Assembly: GCF_008065155.1 (NCBI RefSeq)
Contig: NZ_CP042819.1
Span: 1,550,001-1,614,000, forward strand
Reading direction: 5' to 3'
Length of the DNA stretch: 64,000 nt
DNA from: Octadecabacter sp. SW4
Lineage (GTDB): Bacteria > Pseudomonadota > Alphaproteobacteria > Rhodobacterales > Rhodobacteraceae
Positions 46,382 through 57,946 of the stretch are shown in pieces. How positions within the stretch are numbered: the stretch's first letter is position 1; each line of letters opens with the position of its first letter. The translations under genes and the position numbers were made by a program. The notes under the pieces are model-generated. The model was given only the letters and a program-made list of their open reading frames with translations. It did no database searches and was not told the origin of the DNA.

Positions 46382-47851
46382 TCACAATCCATAGATCGCG
46401 CCGAATTTGCCTTCCAGATAGGACAGCAGCGGTGCCTCGCTCGGGGTCGCCCCGCTGGCCATCTCGATCACCGTGCGGGGCTCGTATAACCCGCCGTGGC
46501 GTTGCACGTTCTGGCGCAGCCAGCCTGTCGCGCGCGCGGTGTCGCCCTGCGCCAGTTGCGCGTCCAGATCGGGAACGGCGGCGCGCAGCGCCTCGTGCAG
46601 GCAGCCCGCATAAACATTGCCCAAGGTATATGTCGGGAAATAGCCAAACAGCCCGACCGACCAATGGACATCCTGCAACACGCCATTGCTGGGCTTGTCC
46701 ACCGCAAAGCCGAAATCAGCGGCGAAACGGTCATTCCACGCGCTCTCGAGGTCATCAACCTCAAGATCACGCCCCACAAGGGCGCGCTCCAGATCGGAAC
46801 GCAGCAGGACGTGCAGATTATATTGCACCTCGTCGGCTTCGGTGCGGATAAAGCCGTTGGTGACGCGGTTCACGGCCGCGTAAAACGTATCTGCATCGGC
46901 GATCCCGAAATCGCCAAAGGCATCGCGCATCTGCCCGTAAAGCCATCCGGTAAAGGCGCGGCTGCGCCCCAGCTGGTTTTCATAAATGCGCGACTGGCTT
47001 TCGTGCACGCCCATCGACGCACCTGCCCCCAAAGGGGTCAACAGATAATCGGCGTCGATATTCTGTTCATACGCCCCGTGGCCGACCTCGTGAATGGTGG
47101 AATAGATGCAGTTGAACGGATCGCTGGCGGCGGTGCGCGTGGTGATACGCACATCGGTGCCCGAACCGCTGGAAAACGGATGCACGGCCTTGTCCACGCG
47201 CCCCTTGGCCATGTCATAGCCAAAGACCTTGGCGATCATGCGCGACAGTTTCATCTGCGCACCCTCGTCAAAGTCACCGGTCAGGCCCTGCGGCGCAGGC
47301 TTGTCGAGAATAGCCGCGCGCAGGTCCACCAGACGCGGGCGCAGGGCATCGAACATCGCTGACAGGTTCGCCGCCGTGGCGCCGGGTTCGTAATCATCCA
47401 GCATCGCGTCATAGACATCGCCATCCGCGGCCAGCGCGGCACCTTCTTCGCGCTTGAGGGCCAGAACCTCGCGCAGGGTCGGGGCAAAGGCGGCAAAATC
47501 ATCTGCCGCACGGGCCTCGGCCCAGACACCCTGGGCGGCACTGGTGACGCGGGCGATCTCGGCAGCCAGGCGGGCTGGCACCTTGCTGGCGCGCTCGAAC
47601 TGGCGGCGGATGTGGCGCAGGTTGGCCACCTCGACTTCGCCGCTGGTCTCGGCGGCAGCCAGCCAATCTCCGACACGCGGGTTGGTGCGGCGCGCATGCA
47701 GCACGCCCTCGATTGCGGCCATTTCCTCGGATCGTTGCGCGGCCGCCGCGCGTGGCATCATGGTTTCCTGATCCCAACCGAGACGACCGGCGATCTGCCC
47801 CAGCGCTTCGGTTTCGCGCTGGAAGGCCATCAAATCCTTATAGGCAGTCAT
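46382..47851 (-). CDS. Carboxypeptidase Taq (M32 family metallopeptidase)
   Basis: 489 residues, normal for M32. The zinc motif HEVGH (His254, Glu255, His258) and the third ligand region HESQSR (His283, Glu284) are intact, and HPFSSG (224-229) is the M32 signature before them. It is a cytosolic metallocarboxypeptidase with broad C-terminal specificity. It lies 2 bp downstream of ctaA on the same strand. Confidence 0.93.
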   Translation of the reverse strand: MTAYKDLMAFQRETEALGQIAGRLGWDQETMMPRAAAAQRSEEMAAIEGVLHARRTNPRVGDWLAAAETSGEVEVANLRHIRRQFERASKVPARLAAEIARVTSAAQGVWAEARAADDFAAFAPTLREVLALKREEGAALAADGDVYDAMLDDYEPGATAANLSAMFDALRPRLVDLRAAILDKPAPQGLTGDFDEGAQMKLSRMIAKVFGYDMAKGRVDKAVHPFSSGSGTDVRITTRTAASDPFNCIYSTIHEVGHGAYEQNIDADYLLTPLGAGASMGVHESQSRIYENQLGRSRAFTGWLYGQMRDAFGDFGIADADTFYAAVNRVTNGFIRTEADEVQYNLHVLLRSDLERALVGRDLEVDDLESAWNDRFAADFGFAVDKPSNGVLQDVHWSVGLFGYFPTYTLGNVYAGCLHEALRAAVPDLDAQLAQGDTARATGWLRQNVQRHGGLYEPRTVIEMASGATPSEAPLLSYLEGKFGAIYGL

Positions 47852-47853
47852 GG

Positions 47854-48993
47854 CTATCCCCTCACGGATTGCGGCAATGGGTAGCGCGCCAGATAACGGC
47901 TACGGATAATCAGCACCCACAGAACCACGGCCCCGAATTGATGCACGATGGCAATTTGCACCGGTGCGCCATAAAGCACGGTCACAATGCCCAGCACCAT
48001 TTGCAGCGACAACATCGCCAGCACGGCGTTATACGCAAAACGGGTGGCGCCATTGGCCGATTTTCGGCCCCGCAGCCAGACCACGATCCCAAAGGCAAAC
48101 AGCAGATAGCCCGCCATCCGGTGGATGAATTGCACCAGCCCTGCATCTTCGAAAAAGGCGCGCAGGACGGTGGTGCCGGCAAAGGGGTCAGGCGGGAAGA
48201 ACCCGTCGCCCATCAAGGGCCAGGTGGGAAAATTGCGCCCCGCATCAATGCCTGCCACCAGCGCGCCCAGCAGGATTTGCAAAAAGGCAAAATGCATCAG
48301 CCCCGTGGTGATCGAAAACAACCGCGCCTCGCCCGCGCGGCGGGCCTGCATCAGATCGGCCTCGCGCCGCCCCAGCAACAGCACATACCAGGCGATGAAC
48401 CCCAAAATGACAAAGGCCAGCCCCAGATGGATCGCCAGCCGATACGATGCCACATCCAGCATGCCCGGACGCAACCCGCTGGACACCATCCACCAGCCCA
48501 CAGCGCCCTGCAAACCGCCCAATGCGCCAACGAAAACGAGCCGCCCCGTCCAGCCCGTGGGAATTTGTCTGCGCAGCAAGAACCACAAGAACCCGATCGC
48601 CCAGACAAGCCCGATGGAGCGGGCCAACTGGCGATGGCCCCATTCCCACCAATAGATCACCTTGAATTCGGCCAGCGACATGCCGGCATTCTGTTCAACG
48701 TATTCGGGAATTAACTTGTAGGCGGCAAATTCGGCCTCCCAATCGGCGGCATTCAGAGGTGGAACCGACCCCGACAGGGGCTTCCATTCGGTGATCGACA
48801 GACCAGAATCCGTCAGCCGCGTCAGCCCGCCCACGGCAATGACAATCACGACCATCGCGAACAATACCATCAGCCAGCGCCGGATCGCGCCGCGCGCGCC
48901 CTGCCCGCGCCGATCAATGCTGCCTTTGGCCACAGGCGCGACCTTTTCGCTGCTCGCGACCTCTTCAAAAATGCTGCGTGGGTTCTGCGCCAT
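47854..48993 (-). CDS. ctaA: Heme A synthase CtaA
   Basis: 379 residues with eight membrane helices. Conserved parts: VGGLTRLTDSGLSITEWKPLSG, YWWEWGHRQLARSIGL (heme-ligand His), LALIH-type helix YRLAIHLGLAFVILG, AGIDAGRNFPTWPLMGD, QFIHRMAGYLLF and VHQFGA. It oxidises heme O to heme A for cytochrome oxidase. ATG 48993 has AAGGAG six bases upstream. This long form is usual in alphaproteobacteria. Confidence 0.95.
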   Translation of the reverse strand: MAQNPRSIFEEVASSEKVAPVAKGSIDRRGQGARGAIRRWLMVLFAMVVIVIAVGGLTRLTDSGLSITEWKPLSGSVPPLNAADWEAEFAAYKLIPEYVEQNAGMSLAEFKVIYWWEWGHRQLARSIGLVWAIGFLWFLLRRQIPTGWTGRLVFVGALGGLQGAVGWWMVSSGLRPGMLDVASYRLAIHLGLAFVILGFIAWYVLLLGRREADLMQARRAGEARLFSITTGLMHFAFLQILLGALVAGIDAGRNFPTWPLMGDGFFPPDPFAGTTVLRAFFEDAGLVQFIHRMAGYLLFAFGIVVWLRGRKSANGATRFAYNAVLAMLSLQMVLGIVTVLYGAPVQIAIVHQFGAVVLWVLIIRSRYLARYPLPQSVRG

Positions 48994-49111
48994 GCGGTTC
49001 TCCTTGCCTCTTTCCGGAAAGCTATTGCGCACCTATAGCCAAGGCAAGCGCACAGCCCCATTTCTTCTGATCAAAAACCTCCCGCGAGGGCGCGCAGGCC
49101 AGCGACACGCG

Positions 49112-49858
49112 CTAATCGCGGTCCTTCCAGCGCACCATTTGCCGCATCACCCCGTGCAGCATCTGCACATCGGCGCGGCTTAGCGGCATCCGGCTCCAGA
49201 GGTTGCGCAGGTTCATTTTCATGCTCTCGGCCTTGGCCTCGGGCCAAAAGAAACCGGCGCGTTCCAGCGTGTCCTCGTAGTGATCGGCGAGCTTTTCAAT
49301 TTCGACCTGTTCGGCCCATGCGCCATCGCGCGCCATATCGACGCGGGTCGCGACCACCTCGGCACTTGCGCGGCGCCATTCGTATCCCACCAGCAGAACA
49401 CATTGCGCCAGATTGAGACTGGGAAAATCGGGGTTCACCGGCACCGAGATAATCGCATTGGCCCGCGCGATATCCTCGTTTTCCATGCCCGCGCGTTCGG
49501 GGCCGAACATCACCGCAACCTTGCCGCCAGCGGCGATTTTCGCCGCCGCCTCCGCCATTGCCGCCTCGGGCGACAGCACCGGTTTGGTCAGCCCGCGCGG
49601 GCGCGCGGTGGTGGCATAAACATAGGTGCAATCGGCCAATGCGGCGGGCGTGTCGGCGCTGATCACCGCCGCGTCCAGCAACCGGCCCGCGCCACTGGCC
49701 ATCGCTGTGGCATTGGGGTTGGGCCAGCCGTCACGCGGGGCAACGATGCGCATCCGGTCAAGCCCGAAATTCCACATGGCACGGGCTGCCGCGCCGATGT
49801 TTTCGCCCATTTGCGGGCGGATCAGCACGAATGTGGGTTGGGCGGTTTCGGTCGGCAT
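49112..49858 (-). CDS. trmJ: tRNA 2'-O-methyltransferase TrmJ (SPOUT family)
   Basis: 248 residues: FVLIRPQMGENIGAAARAMWNFGLDRMRIV at the start, VMFGPERAGMENEDIARANAIISVPVNPDFPSLNLAQ for the SPOUT knot, which is the TrmJ/TrmH pattern. It methylates the 2'-OH of nucleotide 32 in tRNA. ATG 49858 is where family sequence begins. Divergent from the TfoX-like gene by 64 bp. Confidence 0.9.
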   Translation of the reverse strand: MPTETAQPTFVLIRPQMGENIGAAARAMWNFGLDRMRIVAPRDGWPNPNATAMASGAGRLLDAAVISADTPAALADCTYVYATTARPRGLTKPVLSPEAAMAEAAAKIAAGGKVAVMFGPERAGMENEDIARANAIISVPVNPDFPSLNLAQCVLLVGYEWRRASAEVVATRVDMARDGAWAEQVEIEKLADHYEDTLERAGFFWPEAKAESMKMNLRNLWSRMPLSRADVQMLHGVMRQMVRWKDRD

Positions 49859-49922
49859 TTTTTGTCCTTCGGGGGCGTGGCCCGTGTTACGCTTGCACAT
49901 CCGACAACGCAAGGAGACGAGG

Positions 49923-50252
49923 ATGGCTTACGACGACGGGCTTGCGGCACTGATGCGCGACGATCTGGCACACACGCCCGGCATCAGCGAAAAGAAGATG
50001 TTTGGCGGTCTGTGTTTTCTGCTCAATGGCCATATGGTTTGCGGTGTCCACAAAGGTGGCGGAATGTTCCGCGTCGGTAAACCCGCAGAACCCGATGCCC
50101 TCAACATCGAGGGCTGCGCGCCGCTTTCCTTTACCGGACGGCCGATGGGCGGGATGGTTGATGCCAGCGAAGACCTGATCGGCGATGACGCCCGCCGCGC
50201 CGCTTTGATGGCGCTCGCGCTTGCCCATGCTGGGTCGTTGCCTCCCAAGTAG
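49923..50252 (+). CDS. TfoX N-terminal domain protein
   Basis: 109 residues consisting of the TfoX/Sxy N-terminal domain: KKMFGGLCFLLNGHMVCGVHKGGGMFRVG. The C-terminal TfoX domain is absent, as in many alphaproteobacterial versions. Role unknown; not necessarily related to competence. AAGGAGACGAGG lies upstream of the ATG. Confidence 0.85.
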   Translation: MAYDDGLAALMRDDLAHTPGISEKKMFGGLCFLLNGHMVCGVHKGGGMFRVGKPAEPDALNIEGCAPLSFTGRPMGGMVDASEDLIGDDARRAALMALALAHAGSLPPK

Positions 50253-50308
50253 CCAAGCGCGGGGAATGTCGCTAGAACGGCGCGACTCTCACTAGCGGAA
50301 ACACGCAT

Positions 50309-50935
50309 ATGTCCGACGAAACCCCCGAACTGCCACAGATCTATCTGATCACACCGGCCGAATTCGAGCTCTCCAGCTTTCCCGACCGGCTGGCAGCCTG
50401 TCTTGACAGCACCGATGTGGCCTGCGTGCGCCTGTCGCTGGCCACTCGCGACGAAGACCGCATCGCAAAGGCCGCCGATGCCCTGCGCGCCGTCACGCAC
50501 GCCCGCGACATTGCGCTGGTGATCGAAAGCCATATCCTGATGGTCGAACGGCTGGGCCTTGACGGGGTGCATCTGATTGATCACGCCCGTTCCGTGCGTC
50601 AGGTGCGCAAGGATCTGGGCGCCGATGCGATCGTCGGGGCCTACTGCGCCGCCTCGCGCCATGACGGGATGACGGCGGGCGAACTTGGCGCGGATTACGT
50701 CAGCTTCGGCCCCGTCGGGGAGTCGCCCCTTGGGGATGGCACGCGCGCGCAGCCCGAGCTTTTTGAATGGTGGTCACAGATGATCGAAGTGCCGGTGGTC
50801 GCCGAAGGCGCGCTTGACACCGATCTGATCCGCACCCTGGCGCCGCACACCGATTTCTTTGGCATCGGTGACGAAATCTGGCACCAAGACGATCCCGCCC
50901 AAGCCCTGCGCGCCTTCAGGGCTGCAATGACCTGA
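50309..50935 (+). CDS. Thiamine-phosphate synthase-like protein (ThiE family)
   Basis: 208 residues with the ThiE TIM-barrel outline: IYLITPAEFE, LGLDGVHLIDHARSVRQVRK, DAIVGAYCAASRHDG, GADYVSFGPVGESPLGDG. The phosphate/pyrimidine-binding residues usual in ThiE (for example the Q-x-R/K-D and HLGQxD motifs) are altered (VHLIDH), so enzyme activity is uncertain. No other thi gene is close. It overlaps the convergent olsA-like gene by 20 bp. Confidence 0.75.
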   Translation: MSDETPELPQIYLITPAEFELSSFPDRLAACLDSTDVACVRLSLATRDEDRIAKAADALRAVTHARDIALVIESHILMVERLGLDGVHLIDHARSVRQVRKDLGADAIVGAYCAASRHDGMTAGELGADYVSFGPVGESPLGDGTRAQPELFEWWSQMIEVPVVAEGALDTDLIRTLAPHTDFFGIGDEIWHQDDPAQALRAFRAAMT

Positions 50936-51743
50936 TCAGCCCCTCGCGCACCCGACTTTCAAGCGTGCTTGCCAGCGCCTTGCGATCGCCAAAATCCGCG
51001 ACCCGCACGGGCGCGTGATAGGTCACCGTGACACTGCCCTGCCTGCGCGCGGCCAGCGTTGACAGCAGATGCGGGCCGAAGTCCATATCGCCCCACCAGC
51101 CGTAAAACCGCGCATCCGCCCCTGTGGGTCCGCGATAGACCACCGAAACGGGCTGGATCGACAGGGTCTCGCGCAGCCCCGGGGCAAAGAACGCGGCAAA
51201 CAGTGTCGGCTTGAAGGGCAAGACCCGCTGCCCGTCCGTCGATGTGCCCTCGGGGAAAAACAACAGCTTGTGACCCAGCGCCAGACGGTCCTGAAACACA
51301 GCCACCTGCGCGGACGCCGTGCGCCTGTCGCGCTGGATGAAAACCGTGCCCGTGGCGCGTGCCAGCCAGCCAATCCCGGGCCATTTCGCCACCTCGGCCT
51401 TGGACACGAAATAGATGCGTTTGCGCGCATTCAGTGCGAATATATCCAGCCAGGACGAATGATTGGCGACCACCGCGCCGGGGCCGGACATGACCTCGCC
51501 CTCGACCCGATAGCCCATCCCCAGCAAGACAAAGGCGCTGCGGCAGACAAACTGCGTGATATAGGGCGTCACGGGGCGGCGCGCGCCATAAAGGGGGCGC
51601 TCGATCAGCCGCACCAGCAACAAGACCGCAAGGCAGCCAAACACCAACACTGCCAACGGCAACCCGCGCCCCACCACGCGCAACCACGCGCCTGCACCCA
51701 TAGCCGGATGGGGCGGATGGGTATCACTGTCCCAGGTGCTCAT
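50916..51743 (-). CDS. olsA: Lysophospholipid/lyso-ornithine lipid acyltransferase (PlsC family)
   Basis: 275 residues: one or two N-terminal membrane helices (LPLAVLVFGCLAVLLLVRLI), then the acyltransferase motif NHSSWLD (HX4D) and FPEGTSTDG. Its start overlaps the stop of the olsB-like gene, which supports OlsA, the enzyme that acylates lyso-ornithine lipid. A general PlsC role is possible if the pair is multifunctional. Confidence 0.85.
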   Translation of the reverse strand: MSTWDSDTHPPHPAMGAGAWLRVVGRGLPLAVLVFGCLAVLLLVRLIERPLYGARRPVTPYITQFVCRSAFVLLGMGYRVEGEVMSGPGAVVANHSSWLDIFALNARKRIYFVSKAEVAKWPGIGWLARATGTVFIQRDRRTASAQVAVFQDRLALGHKLLFFPEGTSTDGQRVLPFKPTLFAAFFAPGLRETLSIQPVSVVYRGPTGADARFYGWWGDMDFGPHLLSTLAARRQGSVTVTYHAPVRVADFGDRKALASTLESRVREGLIRSLQP

Positions 51744-52507
51744 GCCGTGCCTTGTGTGTAAATGCCCTGGTGGCGGGTATTCATCTGCGCGGTATCCATC
51801 ACCAGACAGACATCGGTGGTGTTAAAGGCATAATCCACGTAAGCCCCCTCGCCCACGCAGCCGCCCAGCCGCAGGTAGGCCTTGATCAGCGCGGGCGTGT
51901 CACGCATGGCCGCGGGGCGGTCGATCTGGTCTTCGGGCATCAGATCCATCGGTTGAAACACCCGCGATGTCACACGCAGGTTCTTTGGTGCCAGATGGCG
52001 GTGATGCAGCAACGACAGGGCTTGGGCCAATGCGGCGATATCCGTGCCGTGAAAGCTCGCGACACCGAACAGAATTTCGACCTCGTAGGCGGCGACGTAG
52101 CGGGCCAGCGCGCCCCAGAGTTCGAACATCGCCGTGCCGCCGCGATAATCGGGATGCAGGCAGGACCGCCCCAGTTCCAGCAGCTTGCGATCCAGCGCGC
52201 GCAATGCCGTCAGATCATATTCGTCCTCGCAGTAGAACTGCCCGGCGCGGGCGGCACCGTCCGCTTGCATCAAACGATATGCACCAACCACATGGTCACC
52301 GGGGCGGCGTGTTTCATCGACCAGCACAAGGTGGTCATAAAACGGATCGAACTTGTCGCGTTCAACCTGCGCGTCATGATCCACCAACGGCCCGTCGCCG
52401 CCCAATTCGCGCACGAACACGTCATAGCGCAGACGCAGGGCTGCCATCAGATCCGTGTCGTCGCGGGCCAGACGCGCTTGAAAAACAGGCTTGTGGGGTT
52501 TTGTCAT
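51740..52507 (-). CDS. olsB: Ornithine N-acyltransferase OlsB (acyl-ACP dependent)
   Basis: 255 residues with the OlsB/hemolysin-type GNAT pattern: LRLRYDVFVRELGGDGPLVDHDAQVERDKFDPFYDHLVLVD, LELGRSCLHPDYRGGTAMFELWGALA and FGVASFHGTDI. It links a 3-hydroxy fatty acid to ornithine, the first step of ornithine-lipid synthesis. It directly precedes olsA. These lipids are common in Rhodobacteraceae, notably under phosphate limitation. Confidence 0.88.
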   Translation of the reverse strand: MTKPHKPVFQARLARDDTDLMAALRLRYDVFVRELGGDGPLVDHDAQVERDKFDPFYDHLVLVDETRRPGDHVVGAYRLMQADGAARAGQFYCEDEYDLTALRALDRKLLELGRSCLHPDYRGGTAMFELWGALARYVAAYEVEILFGVASFHGTDIAALAQALSLLHHRHLAPKNLRVTSRVFQPMDLMPEDQIDRPAAMRDTPALIKAYLRLGGCVGEGAYVDYAFNTTDVCLVMDTAQMNTRHQGIYTQGTA

Positions 52508-52617
52508 CGCATTCTTGCCGTTGGGAGGTGATTTTCTAGGCGCGCGTTAACGCTTTGGCAACCATCACGGGCCAGTTTGAGACCAACTTGATTGACAGGG
52601 CGCGCTTCCTTGCTACC

Positions 52618-52815
52618 CTAAGTTGAATCACCACCCCCGGGGGATACTATGGACAGGCTCACGCGCGTGCCATCAATGACAACCTTGCCCGCCTCGCGGA
52701 AATTGACCGTGATGCGGCTGCCGATGTTGGATTGCACCTGCCCCACGCCCCAATCGGGCTGGGTGGGGTGGCGCACCAACATCCCCGGTTCCAGTATCGC
52801 ATTGATCCCCTCCAT
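52618..52815 (-). CDS. DUF3553 family small protein
   Basis: 65 residues: MLVRHPTQPDWGVGQVQSNIGSRITVNFREAGKVVID, the compact beta-barrel-like DUF3553 pattern also seen as a C-terminal domain in some helicases. No function known for the stand-alone form. ATG 52815 has AAGGG upstream. Only 21 bp separate its start from the divergent chpT start, so their promoters must lie within each other's coding region or overlap. Confidence 0.75.
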   Translation of the reverse strand: MEGINAILEPGMLVRHPTQPDWGVGQVQSNIGSRITVNFREAGKVVIDGTRVSLSIVSPGGGDST

Positions 52816-52836
52816 CACGCCCTTTCCGGTGCCCGC

Positions 52837-53433
52837 ATGAGGACACGCGCCGATATTTCCGCGCTGGTATCATCGCGCATCTGTCATGACCTTGTCAGCC
52901 CTTTGGGCGCGATTGGCAACGGTGTTGAACTGCTGGGCATGTCCGGCGCGCCCGAAGGGCCAGAATTGCAGCTGATCAACGAAAGCGTGGAAAACGCCAA
53001 CGCGCGGCTGCGGTTTTTCCGCATCGCCTTTGGGGCGGCCAGCGCCGATCAGGTCATTTCGCGCAGTGAAATCCTTGCGACCTTGTCGGCGGCGTCACGT
53101 GGTGGCCGGCTGGCCTATGAATGGCGGGCTGCGGGTGATTTGCCGCGCCGCGCCGTGCGCGCCGCCTTTCTGCTGATCCAGTGCCTTGAATCGGCGATGG
53201 CGCTTGGCGGGCATATTGTCGTTGATTTACAAGATGATACATGGGTGGTCACCGGTGAAAGCGACCGCATGAATATCGACGTCGATCTTTGGGACAGCCT
53301 GACCAATGCGCGCGCGCGCGTGCCGCTGTCCTCGGCGCTGGTGCAATTTGCGCTGCTGCCCGAAGTTCTGGACGAGTTGAAGCGCAGCCTTTCGCTGGCG
53401 TTTGACACGGGCAAAATTTCCACACGCTTCTAG
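52837..53433 (+). CDS. chpT: Histidine phosphotransferase ChpT
   Basis: 198 residues. The opening [31 protein letters not shown] contains the phospho-accepting His (CHD) of ChpT; the rest is a degenerate ATPase-like domain as in the known protein. ChpT passes phosphate from CckA to CtrA and CpdR, controlling cell cycle, motility and gene transfer agents in Rhodobacteraceae. The stop overlaps proA as CTAG. Confidence 0.9.
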   Translation: MRTRADISALVSSRICHDLVSPLGAIGNGVELLGMSGAPEGPELQLINESVENANARLRFFRIAFGAASADQVISRSEILATLSAASRGGRLAYEWRAAGDLPRRAVRAAFLLIQCLESAMALGGHIVVDLQDDTWVVTGESDRMNIDVDLWDSLTNARARVPLSSALVQFALLPEVLDELKRSLSLAFDTGKISTRF

Positions 53434-54671
53434 GACCGAACGGCGCCATCCCCGCTCACAAGATACTTGAAACTGGTCAACTGCGCCGCGCCCACGGGGC
53501 CGCGCGCATGCATCTTGCCGGTGGCGATACCAATCTCGCCGCCCATCCCGAACTCGCCGCCATCGGCGAATTGGGTCGACGCGTTATGCATCAGAATCGC
53601 GCTATCGAGACGCTCAAAGAAACGCGCCACCGCGCCTGCGTCCTCGGACATGATGCAATCGGTATGATTTGACCCGAAGGTGCGGATATGCGCAATCGCT
53701 TCGTCAATATTATCAACGACTTTCGCGGCGATCTTCATGTCAAGATACTCCATGCCCCAGTCATCATCGGTGGCTGGAACCGATCCCTTCAGCCCCTGCG
53801 CATGGACATCGACTCCGACGGCCATCAGATCATCGACAATCTGCTGCCCCAGCGCCAGCGCATCGCGATGCACCAGCAGACATTCCGCTGCGCCGCAAAT
53901 GCCGGTGCGCCGCGTTTTGGCGTTCATCACGACCGCGCGGGCCATATCAGCATCGGCGGATTTGTCGATGTAGATATGCACGATCCCCTCAAGATGGGCG
54001 AATACCGGCACCCGCGCCTCGCGTTGCACCAACCCCACAAGGCCCTTGCCGCCCCGCGGCACGATCACGTCGATCGTATCGGTCATGGTCAGCATGGCGC
54101 TGACGGCAGCGCGATCCCGCGTTGGCACCAGTTGAATTGCGTCCGCAGGCAGGCCCGCATCAACCAGCCCCTTGACCATCGCCGCGTGGATCGCACCGCT
54201 GGAATGCAGGCTTTCCGAGCCACCGCGCAGGATCACCGCATTTCCGGCCTTCAGGCAGAGCGCACCCGCATCCGCCGTCACATTCGGACGGCTTTCATAG
54301 ATCACGCCGATCACACCCAGCGGCGTGCGCACACGCTTGATATGCAGCCCGCTGGCCATGTCCCATTCGGCAAGGGTTTCGCCCACCGGATCGGGCTGTT
54401 CGGCGACCGCGCGCAGGGCATCGACGATCCCGCGAATCCGATCCTCGTCCAGCATCAACCGATCAAGCATGGCGCCGCTCAGGCCCTTTTCACGCCCAAA
54501 CTCCATATCCCTGGCATTGGCGGCGATGATCGCTGCGCGATCTGTCCAGACATGTTCGGCAGCACCGATCAGGGCGGCGTGCTTGCGCTCGGCGCTGGCA
54601 AAGGCCAGCTCGGCGGCTGCCGCCTTGGCCCGCGCGCCGATGTCGGCCATAAGTGTCGCAATATCAGTCAT
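53430..54671 (-). CDS. proA: Glutamate-5-semialdehyde dehydrogenase
   Basis: 413 residues. Key segments: [38 protein letters not shown] and [14 protein letters not shown] with the catalytic Cys. It reduces glutamyl-5-phosphate in proline synthesis. It starts directly after the proB stop (abutting at 54671/54672), so proB-proA are cotranscribed, with obgE upstream. Confidence 0.96.
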   Translation of the reverse strand: MTDIATLMADIGARAKAAAAELAFASAERKHAALIGAAEHVWTDRAAIIAANARDMEFGREKGLSGAMLDRLMLDEDRIRGIVDALRAVAEQPDPVGETLAEWDMASGLHIKRVRTPLGVIGVIYESRPNVTADAGALCLKAGNAVILRGGSESLHSSGAIHAAMVKGLVDAGLPADAIQLVPTRDRAAVSAMLTMTDTIDVIVPRGGKGLVGLVQREARVPVFAHLEGIVHIYIDKSADADMARAVVMNAKTRRTGICGAAECLLVHRDALALGQQIVDDLMAVGVDVHAQGLKGSVPATDDDWGMEYLDMKIAAKVVDNIDEAIAHIRTFGSNHTDCIMSEDAGAVARFFERLDSAILMHNASTQFADGGEFGMGGEIGIATGKMHARGPVGAAQLTSFKYLVSGDGAVRS

Positions 54672-56827
<2,156 letters not shown>

Positions 56828-56885
56828 TTAGGGTCGCTGCAGGCGATACGCTATTGCGCGCCTGCTCTCAAGGGATGGAGCATGG

Positions 56886-57380
56886 TTATGATGCCGCCCA
56901 GCGATCCGCCGTCAGCGCCATGCGCTGTACCTGCACCTCCTCGCCCAGCGGTTCGGCGAACTGCACCGCAACATGCGTGTCCACAAACCCCAGCTTTGAC
57001 AAAACCGCGCGCGAAGCGTGATTGCCGATCATATGCCCCGATACGATGGGGTCTTCGCTTTGCGCGAAATGCCACTTGATGACGGCGCGCGCCGCTTCAG
57101 TCATATAGCCGCGCCCCTGATGCGCCTGCGCCAGCCAATAGCCCAGATCGGGCATGCCGATCACGCCCAGAAAGGCATCGTTCGTGGTGATTGCCCAATG
57201 CACGCCCGTGCCCTGATTGGCAATAAACCACCGCGCATCAGCCAGACGGTAGGGATGGGGCGGCGCGGACAGCCATTTGATCACCCCCCAAGGCGCGATC
57301 TTGCGCGCAATCTCGGGGGCGTCTGACTTGCGCAGGGCACGCAGGGTCAGACGCGGGGTGATCAACGTGGGTGCTTTCAT
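56886..57380 (-). CDS. GNAT family N-acetyltransferase (RimJ-like)
   Basis: 164 residues with the GNAT pattern of RimJ/RimL-type enzymes: LITPRLTLRALRKSDAPEIARKI, DLGYWLAQAHQGRGYMTEAARAVI (acetyl-CoA loop QGRGYM) and NHASRAVLSKLGF. The acceptor is unknown. Its ATG at 57380 overlaps the stop of another GNAT gene (ATGA). The two are likely tandem duplicates within one operon with lysE. Confidence 0.88.
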   Translation of the reverse strand: MKAPTLITPRLTLRALRKSDAPEIARKIAPWGVIKWLSAPPHPYRLADARWFIANQGTGVHWAITTNDAFLGVIGMPDLGYWLAQAHQGRGYMTEAARAVIKWHFAQSEDPIVSGHMIGNHASRAVLSKLGFVDTHVAVQFAEPLGEEVQVQRMALTADRWAAS

Positions 57381-57946
57381 TTGTCCATTTTCAGCACATA
57401 GGTCCATGTGGGCACCGAGGCCTCGCGCGCCACGCTAAAGGCTTCGGCGTCACCGAGATAGTCAAAACCGCAATTGGTCAGCACGCGGGCCGATCCGGGG
57501 TTGTCCTGAAACACCTCGGCATAGATCTGGCGGGCGTTTTGCGGGTTTGCGTCCAGCAGGACGCGCACCGCCTCGGATGCGATGCCGGTGTTCCAGAACG
57601 CAGGCGCCACCCAATAGCTGATTTCCGATTGATTACGATCCATCCGTTCAAGGGTGATCAACCCCATCACCTCGGCATGGCCTTGGGCAGACCCATCGAT
57701 CGCCCAGACATCGCGCACCCGCTCGGGCGAGGTCGCGTCATCAATATAGGCCGTCACGGCCCCTTCGGGCAGCGGATGAGGCACGTTACGATACATCCGT
57801 GCCACGCGCGGGTCGGCGTAATAAAGGTTCAGCAAACCTTCGTCGCTGCGCCGCACGGGGCGCAACACAAAGCGATCGGACGTTAGTGTCGGCTGGGGGG
57901 GATTTTGTCGATGATCATAAAGGCTTCCCTCCTCCGAAAAGCGCAA
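57377..57946 (-). CDS. GNAT family N-acetyltransferase with probable 5' frameshift
   Basis: The open frame codes 189 residues from a TTG: SDRFVLRPVRRSDEGLLNLYY, SYWVAPAFWNTGIASEAVRVLL and NPGSARVLTNCGFDYLG, a RimJ-like GNAT. The natural start is probably an ATG at 57918, which overlaps the lysE stop (ATGA) and follows GGAGGAGGG. From that ATG the frame reads MIIDKIPP and then runs off in the wrong frame because a C tract (57895-57901) has seven C; eight would join it to QPTLTSDRFVLRP. See findings. Confidence 0.75.
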   Translation of the reverse strand: MRFSEEGSLYDHRQNPPQPTLTSDRFVLRPVRRSDEGLLNLYYADPRVARMYRNVPHPLPEGAVTAYIDDATSPERVRDVWAIDGSAQGHAEVMGLITLERMDRNQSEISYWVAPAFWNTGIASEAVRVLLDANPQNARQIYAEVFQDNPGSARVLTNCGFDYLGDAEAFSVAREASVPTWTYVLKMDK

